Shown: positions 44,233 through 52,800 of the stretch, one piece after another
How the letters are laid out: each line of letters opens with the position of its first letter
How positions within the stretch are numbered: the first letter of the stretch is position 1
Assembly (NCBI RefSeq): GCF_014779665.1
Contig: NZ_JACXYY010000003.1
Location: forward strand, 186,001 to 250,000
Reading direction: 5' to 3'
Length of the DNA: 64,000 nt
Source: Nocardioides hwasunensis
GTDB taxonomy: Bacteria > Actinomycetota > Actinomycetes > Propionibacteriales > Nocardioidaceae
Translations under genes and position numbers: made by a program
The notes under the pieces: model-generated
What the model was told of the DNA's origin: nothing
What the model saw: only the letters and a program-made list of their open reading frames with translations
The model's database searches: none

Positions 44233-45522
44233 TCAGGCGCTCGCCTGCTCGGCTGCCTTCTCCGCGGCCGCCAGCAGCACGCAGGTCGCTACGACCTCCA
44301 TCGCCGCCGTCACCTCGTCGACCGGCGGCATCGTCGGAGCGAGTCGGATGTTGGTGTCGTCGGGATCCTGCTTGTAGGGGTAGGACGACCCGGCCGGCGT
44401 CAGCGCGACGCCGACCGCCTTGGCCAGCTCGACGACGCGAGCGGCCGTCCCGGGCACCACGTCGAGGTTGACGAAGTAGCCGCCGGCCGGCGTGTTCCAG
44501 GTCGCGATGCCGCGACCGCCCAGCCGCTCGGTGAGGACCCGGTCGACCTCGGCGAACTTGGGCGCGATGATCTCGCGGTGCCGGGCCATGTGGTCGCGCA
44601 CGCCCTGGGGCGAGCCGAAGAACTCGACGTGGCGGAGGTGGTTGACCTTGTCGGGACCGATCGAGCCGTTGCCGAGGTGGCCGAGGTACCACGCGATGTT
44701 GGCGCTCGACGCCGCCAGGAACGCGACCCCGGCACCGGCGAAGGTGATCTTCGAGGTCGAGGCGAACATGATCGGCCGGTGCGGGTGGCCGGCCGCAGAC
44801 GCGAGCGTCAGGATGTCCGCGCTCTTGGCCTCGTCCTCGGTCAGGTGGTGCAGGGCGTAGGCGTTGTCCCAGAAGATCTTGAAGTCGGGCGCGGCGGTCG
44901 GCATCGCGGCCAGCCGGGCGGCGACGTCCTGGCTGACGATGGAGCCGGACGGGTTGGCGTAGGTCGGCACGATCCACATGCCCTTGAAGCTCGGGTCGTC
45001 GGCCACGAGCGCGGCCACCGCGTCGACGTCGGGACCGTCGTCGCGCATCGGCACGGTGACCATCTCGATGCCGAGGCTCTCGAGCAGGGTGAAGTGCCGG
45101 TCGTAGCCCGGCACCGGGCACACGAAGCGCACCTTCTCCTCCCGGCCCCACGGGCGCTCGGAGTCCACGCCACCGAAGAGCGTCAGGTAGAACAGGCAGT
45201 CGCGCATCATCGTGAGGCTCGAGCTGCCGCCGGCCACGACCTGCTCGGGCTCGACCCACAGCAGCTCGGCGAACATCTCGCGCAGGTCCGCCAGTCCCTC
45301 GAGCCCGCCGTAGTTGCGCACGTCGACGCCCGCGGAGTCCTTGGTGGTGCTGGGCAGCCGCAGGAGACCGTCGGCGAGGTCGAGCTGCTGGGCCGAGGGC
45401 TTGCCCCGGGTGAGGTCCAGCTTGAGGCCCTGTGTCTTGAGCTGCTCGTACGCCGTCCGCTGCTCCTCGAGCAGCACGGCGAGGTCGTCGGCGGACAGGT
45501 CGGACAGCGCGGTCGCGTTCAC
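44233..45522 (-). CDS. Aspartate aminotransferase, type Ic (PF12897-like)
   Basis: PLP-dependent fold-type I aminotransferase of the class found in Corynebacterium AspT, 429 aa. LDLTRGKPSAQQLDLADGLL, VPGYDRHFTLLE, PTYANPSGSIVS, FWDNAYALHHL and the PLP-lysine stretch FASTSKITFAGAG are typical. It probably interconverts aspartate and oxaloacetate. GTG 45522 is preferred (start VNATALSDLS); TTG 45543 extends the frame by seven residues. It converges with the ABC exporter (7 bp between the stops). Confidence 0.86.
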   Translation of the reverse strand: MNATALSDLSADDLAVLLEEQRTAYEQLKTQGLKLDLTRGKPSAQQLDLADGLLRLPSTTKDSAGVDVRNYGGLEGLADLREMFAELLWVEPEQVVAGGSSSLTMMRDCLFYLTLFGGVDSERPWGREEKVRFVCPVPGYDRHFTLLESLGIEMVTVPMRDDGPDVDAVAALVADDPSFKGMWIVPTYANPSGSIVSQDVAARLAAMPTAAPDFKIFWDNAYALHHLTEDEAKSADILTLASAAGHPHRPIMFASTSKITFAGAGVAFLAASSANIAWYLGHLGNGSIGPDKVNHLRHVEFFGSPQGVRDHMARHREIIAPKFAEVDRVLTERLGGRGIATWNTPAGGYFVNLDVVPGTAARVVELAKAVGVALTPAGSSYPYKQDPDDTNIRLAPTMPPVDEVTAAMEVVATCVLLAAAEKAAEQASA

Positions 45523-45553
45523 ACCCGCAAGGCTACCGAGCAACGGCCCCGAC

Positions 45554-46504
45554 TCAGGCGGGTGTCCGGAAGGTGCGCCGGTACTCCTGGGGACTCACGC
45601 CCCGAGAGCGCCCGAAGTGGTGACGCAGCGTCGCAGCGTTGCCGAAGCCGACCTCGCTCGCGACCCAGTCGATGGAGTGGTCGGTCAGCTCGAGGAGCTC
45701 CTGTGCCGCACGCACCCGCTCACCGAGGATCCAGCTGTAGGGCGTGGTGCCCGTCTCCTCCTTGAACCGCCGCGCGAAGGTGCGTCCCGACATGTGCATG
45801 TGGCGAGCCAGCGTCTCCACGTCGAGCTCCTCGGCAAGGTGGGCGCTGATCCAGGCCAGCAGCGGGGCGAGCGCCTCGGACTCGCACACCGGGACGGCGC
45901 GGGCGATGAACTGTGCCTGACCGCCGTCGCGGTGCGGAGGCACCACCATCCGGCGAGCCGTGGTGGCGGCGACCTGCGCGCCGAACTGTTGCCGCATCAC
46001 GTGCAGGGCGGCATCAAGCGCCGCGGCCGAGCCGGCTCCCGTCACGATCGTGCCGTCCTGGACGTAGAGCACGTCACGGTCCACGGTGGCCGCGGGGTAG
46101 CGCTCGGCCAGCTCGGCGGCGTAGCGCCAGTGCGTCGTGCAGCGGCGTCCGTCCAGCAGGCCGGCCTCGCCCAGCATGAAGGTGGCCGAGCAGTGGGCGA
46201 AGAGCATCGCGCCGCGCTCGTGCGTGGCCCGGAGCAGCTCGGAGACCTCGGGCGCGGAGCCGATGCTCCCGGTCTTCGGCACCAGGCACACGAGATCGGC
46301 GTCGGCAGCTGCCTCGAGGCCGTGCTCGACGACCAGGTCGAACCCGGCGCGCCCCTTGAGGCGACCCGGCGTGGGGGTGACGACGACGAAGTCGAAGACG
46401 GGATTGTCGTCCTCGGGGTGATAGGGCTCCGCCCAGACCTCGCACAACGCGCCGAGGCCGAACGGCTCCGGCTGCTCCTGCACGACGACGGCGACCTTCT
46501 TCAT
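45554..46504 (-). CDS. GlxA-family AraC-type transcriptional regulator
   Basis: 316-residue regulator with an N-terminal DJ-1/PfpI-like domain (residues 1-170; VAVVVQEQPEPFGLGALCEV, nucleophile-elbow Cys in FAHCSATFMLGEAG) and a C-terminal AraC double HTH (LARHMHMSGRTFARRFKEET; SIDWVASEVGFGNAATLRHHF). ATG 46504. Family members control amine, arginine or one-carbon metabolism; the inducer is not deducible. Three copies of TGGCAGGAA-type half-sites in the 81-93 bp upstream region, shared with a tiny divergent gene, are its probable operators. Confidence 0.88.
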   Translation of the reverse strand: MKKVAVVVQEQPEPFGLGALCEVWAEPYHPEDDNPVFDFVVVTPTPGRLKGRAGFDLVVEHGLEAAADADLVCLVPKTGSIGSAPEVSELLRATHERGAMLFAHCSATFMLGEAGLLDGRRCTTHWRYAAELAERYPAATVDRDVLYVQDGTIVTGAGSAAALDAALHVMRQQFGAQVAATTARRMVVPPHRDGGQAQFIARAVPVCESEALAPLLAWISAHLAEELDVETLARHMHMSGRTFARRFKEETGTTPYSWILGERVRAAQELLELTDHSIDWVASEVGFGNAATLRHHFGRSRGVSPQEYRRTFRTPA

Positions 46505-46525
46505 GCTCCGAGCCTGCAGCACCGC

Positions 46526-46574
46526 TGGCAGGAAATCAACTACGCCTGTCGTTCCTGCCACTGGTGGCAGGAAA
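46526..46574. promoter_or_regulatory. Operators of the GlxA-type regulator
   Basis: TGGCAGGAAA occurs at 46526-46535 and 46565-46574, and its complement TTCCTGCCA at 46552-46560. The last two form a perfect 9-bp dyad with a 4-bp centre (46552-46573). The cluster lies between the regulator gene and the small divergent gene. Confidence 0.78.
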
Positions 46575-46585
46575 CAGATGAGCGA

Positions 46586-46756
46586 ATGATTACTGCCATG
46601 GCCACCATCCTCGCCCTCATGATCCTGATCGCCGCCGCCTCTGCGCTGGTCCACTACGCCCGCCACGACCGGTTCGCCGGCCCCGCGTCCACCCACCGCG
46701 AGCTCGACGACCTGGGCCTCGTCGAGGAGCGTCACCACCTGGTGCCGCGCGCCTGA
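46586..46756 (+). CDS. Tiny membrane protein divergent from the GlxA regulator
   Basis: 56 residues from ATG 46586 or 52 from ATG 46598. One hydrophobic helix (ILALMILIAAASALVHYA), then a charged tail (RHDRFAGPASTHRELDDLGLVEERHHLVPRA). The dyad at 46552-46573 ends 12 bp before the first ATG, so expression is probably set by the regulator. No family recognised; the ribosome binding site is weak, and the gene is inferred mainly from the helix and its divergent placement. Confidence 0.5.
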   Translation: MITAMATILALMILIAAASALVHYARHDRFAGPASTHRELDDLGLVEERHHLVPRA

Positions 46757-46793
46757 CTTTGGTCGCATTCGTCGTCTGCGCGTCAACTTTTGC

Positions 46794-46823
46794 TTGACCG
46801 ACCTCAAAAGTCGGCCCTACGGT
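46794..46823 (+). promoter_or_regulatory. Promoter of the giant secreted-protein gene
   Basis: TTGACC (46794-46799), 18-bp spacer, TACGGT (46818-46823). It lies 65 bp upstream of the ATG; transcript start expected near 46830. Confidence 0.65.
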
Positions 46824-46836
46824 GACCGACGTCACA
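46821..46836 (+). promoter_or_regulatory. Crp-like site at the transcript start
   Basis: GGTGA-CCGACG-TCACA matches TGTGA-N6-TCACA at 9 of 10 fixed positions. It overlaps the -10 box and start site, a position expected for repression. Confidence 0.5.
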
Positions 46837-46888
46837 GGCCCGCACGTCTGTGCCATCCACACATCACTCGGAAGTGGAAGGCGCCTCC

Positions 46889-49800
46889 ATGCCCTCGCGG
46901 TCACCTCACCCCGTCGTCCGTACGCCCGCCCGCTGGCTCGCTGCCTCCGTGGCGGTCGTGCTCGGCCTCGGCCTGGCGGTCGGTCTCGTGCCCTCCGCCG
47001 CCGCGATCCCCGACCCGGTGACCCCGCGCGCCGGCTCGGCGGCGACAGCACCGGACACGAAGCAGCCCTCGACGCAGGAGGGCACCGCGAAGGGCGGGCC
47101 GCAGACGAAGGGTGGGCAGCCGGCGAAGGCCGCGGTCCAGGACGAGCCGGACCTCTCGAAGTTCCAGAAGGTCGTGCTCGGCCAGGGCAACGGCCTCGGT
47201 GAGGTCATGGAGCTCACCGTCGCTCCCGACGGCCGGGTCTTCTTCATCACCCGCGCGGGCGACATCTCGATGTACGACCCCGCCGACGGCAGCATCGAGA
47301 TCATCCTCAACAACCCGGCACTCGGCGTCTGGAGCGGTCTCGAGGACGGCGGCCTCGGCATCACCCTCGACCCGGACTTCGCCGACAACAACTGGATGTA
47401 CGTCTACTACGCCCCGCTCCCGGCGTCGTACAACGCCAACCGGCTCTCGCGCCTCACGGTGACCACCGACGACGACGGCAACACGTTCATCGACAAGGCG
47501 TCGGAGAAGATCGTGCTCGAGGTCGGCACCCAGCGCCGCGTCTGCTGCCACTCGGCCGGCTCGGTCCAGTTCGGCGAGGGCGGCGTCCTGCACCTCGCGA
47601 CGGGCGACAACACCTCCTCCTCCGACAACGACGGCTACTCCCCCCACGACGAGCGCCCCGGCCGCTCCGACTACGACGCCCAGAAGTCCTCGGCGAACAC
47701 CAACGACCTGCGCGGCAAGATCCTGCGCGTCATCCCCCGCGACGACGACGGCGGAGACGTCGACCCGACACCGGGCGACGGGATCTCCTACGACATCCCC
47801 GACGGCAACCTCTTCGGCGAGGGCGGTGCCTACCCCGCGGCCCTCTACCCGAACGCCGACGCCAACAAGACCCGTCCCGAGATCTACGTCATGGGCCTGC
47901 GCAACCCCTACCGCCTCGGCCTCGACCCCGACACCGACGCCCTCTACTGGGGCGAGGTCGGTCCGGACTCACGCGTGAACAGCCCCAACCGCGGCCCTCG
48001 CCACTTCGAGGAGTTCAACCGCACCGACGTCGCGATGAACGGCGGGTGGCCCTACTGCGGGGGCGAGGTCGGCGACGACCTCACCAACATGGACTTCGGC
48101 GGCGCCTACGTCGACTGGGACTTCGTGGCCAACCGCTTCCGCACCAACCCCGACGGCTCCCCCAAGCGATTCCCCTGCAACGACCCCGACGAGATGTCCG
48201 GGGTCAACGACTCCCCCAACAGCACCGGCCTGCAGACGCTGCCGCCGATGACCGACGCCTGGATCCCCTACTCCGACGTCGGCCCCTACAAGTACCCCGC
48301 GGTCCAGGGCGCCACGCCCACCGGTGGCCAGGTCTACCGCCAGTCGCAGAACACCGAGGCCAAGGACACCGCCTTCCCCGCGCACTACGAGGGCTCGTAC
48401 TTCATGTCCGAGATGAGCCGCGGCTGGATCAAGGAAGTCCGGATGGACGCCGAGGGCAACATCGAGTCGATCAACGACTTCATGTCGGGCTTCGTCGCCC
48501 CGGGCGACCTGGAGTTCGGCCCGGACGGGTCGATGTACGTCCTGGAGTACGGCACCGGGTTCTTCTCAGGCTCGCCGCAGACCAAGCTCGTGCGCATCGA
48601 CTACGCGATCAACGGCTCGGCGCCGGTGGCGCGGGCGTCCGCGGACAAGACCGAGGGCGGCGTGCCGCTGACGGTCCAGTTCAGCAGCGAGGGCACCTCG
48701 GACCCCGACGGTGACGACGTCACCTTCTCCTGGGACCTCGACAGCGACGGTCAGCCCGACTCGACCGACGCCGCGCCCAGCTTCACCTACACCGACGCCG
48801 GCGACTACCGCGTCCTGCTGACCGTCACCGACTCCACCGGCAAGTCCGCGACGGCCCAGGTCGTCGTCAACGTGGGCAACACCGCTCCCCAGGTCGAGTT
48901 CGAGCTCCCGGTCGACGGTGGCTTCTACGCCGCAGGCGACGACATCCCCTTCGCGGTGCGGGTCACCGATGCCGAGGAGGACATCGACTGCGACGAGGTC
49001 GTCGTCCAGGCCGGGCTCGGCCACGACGTGCACGTCCACCCCAACCTGAGCGTCAACGGCTGCGACGGTGTCCTGCGCACCTCGACCGCGGGCGACCACG
49101 GGCCGGACGCCAACACCTACGGCGTGCTCATCGCGACCTACACCGACGGTGGCGCCAACGGCGGCGCCAACGCGCGGCTCTCCGGCAGCGACACCCTCAT
49201 CATGCAGCCCAAGCTGCGGCAGGCGGAGCACGCCACCGAGCGCCAGGGCGTCGGCCAGACCGGCTACGACGACAAGTCCGGCACGCGGCCCGGCGGTGGC
49301 TCCCTGATCACCGGCATGGGCAACAACGACTGGGTCATGTTCGACCCGATGAGCCTGGTCAACATGACCGAGATCGCGATCACCTACTCCGGTGGCCCCC
49401 AGTCCGGCGCCGCCGTCGAGGTGCGCGCCGGCGCGGCCGACGGCCCCGTCGTGGCGCGGGTGCCGCTGGACGGTGGCACCCAGGGCCAGTACTTCTACAA
49501 GACCGTGAGCGGGCAGATCACCGCCCGCGACGCCGACGCGGGCGGTCGCCCGCTCTACTTCGTCTACACCGGCGGCGGCGAGATGAACTTCGACGAGTTC
49601 CGCGTCTCGGGCAAGGGCGTCGCGGGCAACACCTCGCCGGTCATCACCTCGGCGACGGCCACCCCGAGCTCGGGCCTGGCCCCGCTCGACGTCGACTTCA
49701 CGGCCGAGGCGAGCGACCCCGACGGCGACACCATCTCCTACGCCTGGGACTTCGGCGTCGAGGGCACCGACGACGACGTCGCCAACACCGCCGACGCCTC

Positions 49801-52800
49801 GTGGACCTACGACGAGCCCGGTGAGTACACCGCGACCGTGACCGTGCGTGACGCCACCGGCAAGGAGACCTCCCGTGGTGTCGACGTGACGGTGCGGCGA
49901 CCGTGCGCCTCCCCGCCCGTCGCCGAGGACGGCTACGAGCTGCTCTTCGACGGCACCGACCTGAGCGACTGGCGACAGTCCGGGCCGGGCGGCTTCCTCG
50001 TCGACGACTGCACGCTCACCAGCTTCGGCGGCCTCGGCCTGCTGTGGAACACCGAGAAGAACCTCACGGACTACTCGCTCAAGCTGCAGTTCAAGCTGTC
50101 CGACGACGGTGACAACTCCGGGGTGTTCACCCGCTTCCCCGACCCCGGTGACGACCCGTTCAACGCGGTCGACGACGGCCACGAGATCCAGATCAAGGAG
50201 GGCCAGCCCAACGACGAGCCGCAGAAGACCGGCTCGGTCTACAACTTCGACCGCGAGGACGCGCGCAACGCCAACCCCGTCGGGGAGTGGAACGACTACG
50301 AGATCCGCGTGGTCGGCCAGACCTACACCATGACGCTCAACGACATGGTCGTGAACACCTACACCTCCGACGGCTCTCGCGGGACCGAGGGCTTCGTCGG
50401 CCTGCAGAACCACGGGGCCGACGACACCGTGACCTTCCGCAACATCCAGGCCAAGGAGCTCGAGGTCGCCGAGCCGTTCATCAACACGCTGTCCGCCGAG
50501 CCGACCCGTGGCGCGGCGCCGCTGGAGGTCGACTTCACCGCCGAAGGGATCGACCGGCAGGGTGACGAGATCACCTACGAGTGGGACTTCGGTGACGGGT
50601 CCGACCCCGTCACCGGCGGCCCGGACGTGACGCACACCTACACCGACGGGGGCACCTTCGAGGCCACCGTGACCCCGGTGGACAGCGAGGGCCACCGCGG
50701 CGCGAGCCGCAAGACGCAGGACATCACCGTCCTCGTCGACCCGGTGGCCAGCGCCACCGCCACGCCCCGCTGCGGCGTGATGCCGCTGGAGGTCAGCTTC
50801 ACCGGTGACGCCACCGACCCGCAGGGCCAGCCGATCACCTGGGCCTGGGACTTCGGTGTCGACGGCACCGACGAGGACACCTCGACCGACCGCAACCCCA
50901 CGTGGACCTACACCGAGGCCGGCCAGTACACCGCGACCCTCACCGCCACGGACCCCGACGGCAACACCGGCACCACCACGGTGCGCATCGAGGTGCTGGC
51001 CGACGGCGAGTGCCGCCCGGTCGCCGACCTGTCGGAGCTGTTCGACAACGACGGCATCTCCACCCACGACAACCCCGGTGACGGCAACTTCGACGGCGGG
51101 GGCTGGACGTTCGCCGCCGAGCTGCTGCCGGCCGCGGTGCGTGAGAACGGCGGGCCGGTCCGCATCAACGACGTGGACTACGAGCTCGGCAGTCCCGCCG
51201 ACGGCCAGCTCAACAACGTCGAGGCGAACGGCCAGGTGGTCAGCCTGCCGGCAGGGACCTACGACGAGCTGAGCATCCTCGCCACCGCCCACAACGGCGA
51301 CGTGCAGGAGAACGCCACGCTGACCTATGGCGACGGGTCGACCGCCGAGGTGCCGCTGCGGTTCACGGACTGGGCGGTCGCGCCGAAGTTCGGCGAGGAG
51401 ATCGCGATCGACATGCCCCACCGGCACAACGGCAGTGGAGACACCTCGCCACGGGTGATGATCTTCTCCCAGCGGATGACGCTGGAAGCCGGCAAGCAGC
51501 CCGACACGCTGACGCTGCCCACGAACGCGAAGCTGCACGTCTTCGCGATCTCCGGCGTCCGGGGCGAGGGCCCCACGACGCCCTGCGAGCAGCCCGAGCG
51601 GTCTGACGAGTTCAACGACTCCGAGCTCCTCGACAACTGCCACTGGACCGTTCGCCGCGCCGACGCCTCGGCGTACGAGGTCAGCGACGGTGCGCTGCGC
51701 CTGACCGCGCGTCCCGGCGAGTACAACGACACCCGCAACGTCATCACCCAGGCCGCACCCGACGGATCGTGGACGGTGACGTCCAAGCTCACCTGGGACC
51801 CGGCCGAGCAGGGCCAGCAGGCCGGGCTCGTGGTCGCCGGCAGCGGCGGCTCCGGCTTCGCCAAGCTGACCTTCGTCGACAAGGGCAACGACAACGAGTG
51901 GATCGAGTTCCTCAAGTCGTCCAGCCCGAGCAACGACGACTTCCAGTTCACCGGCAACTGGAACACCGGCGGCGGCAGCTTCGACGGGCCGTTCCTGCCC
52001 GGCGACTTCCCCACCACGTTCTGGCTGCGACTCACCTCCGACGGAACGCAGCTGCGCGGCTACTACTCGACCGACGGCGAGGACTTCACCCAGGTCGGGG
52101 ACCCGCGCACGCTGGCCGGCATCACCAACCCCCGCGTGGGTCTCATGGCGCTCAAGGGCGGGGCGCCGGGTGACCCGGTCGCCGCGTACGACTTCTTCCG
52201 CTGGTCGGACGCCCAGCAGGGGGAGCCGCCGACCGTCACGGCGTCGGCGACGCCCACGTCAGGCACCGCGCCGCTCGACGTGGACTTCACCGCCGAGGGC
52301 GACGACCCCGACGGTGGGGACCTCACCTACGCCTGGGACTTCGGCGTGGCGGGCACCGACGACGACACGGCGGACACCGCCGACGCGTCGTGGACCTACA
52401 CCGAGCCGGGCACCTACACCGCGACCGTCACGGTCACCGACCCCGACGGCGAGACCGCCGAGGACTCGGTGGAGATCGAGGTCGAGGAAGCCGTGGGGAA
52501 GGTGCACGTGATCGACGCCGTCGACGACGCGTCAGGCAACTACTGGCGCTCGCCCGACACCGGCACGTCCACCGTGCGGATCCAGGTCGGCGACACCGTC
52601 GAGTGGCAGTTCGACCGGGCCACGATGGGTCACGACCTCACCTCGCGCGACACCGCCTCCACCTGGAGCCCGGCGTTGAACGAGTACCGCAACCCCGACG
52701 GTGACCCCGTTCGCTACACGTTCACCAAGGCCGGCACCTACGAATTCGTGTGCCTCATCCACGCCACCACCATGACGGGCACCGTGATCGTGGAGGAGCC

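Noticed and set aside
48566..51643. A 1025-codon minus-strand open frame opposite the giant secreted protein gene
   Set aside because: Mirror of the PKD repeats; the plus-strand product has a signal peptide and many known domains.
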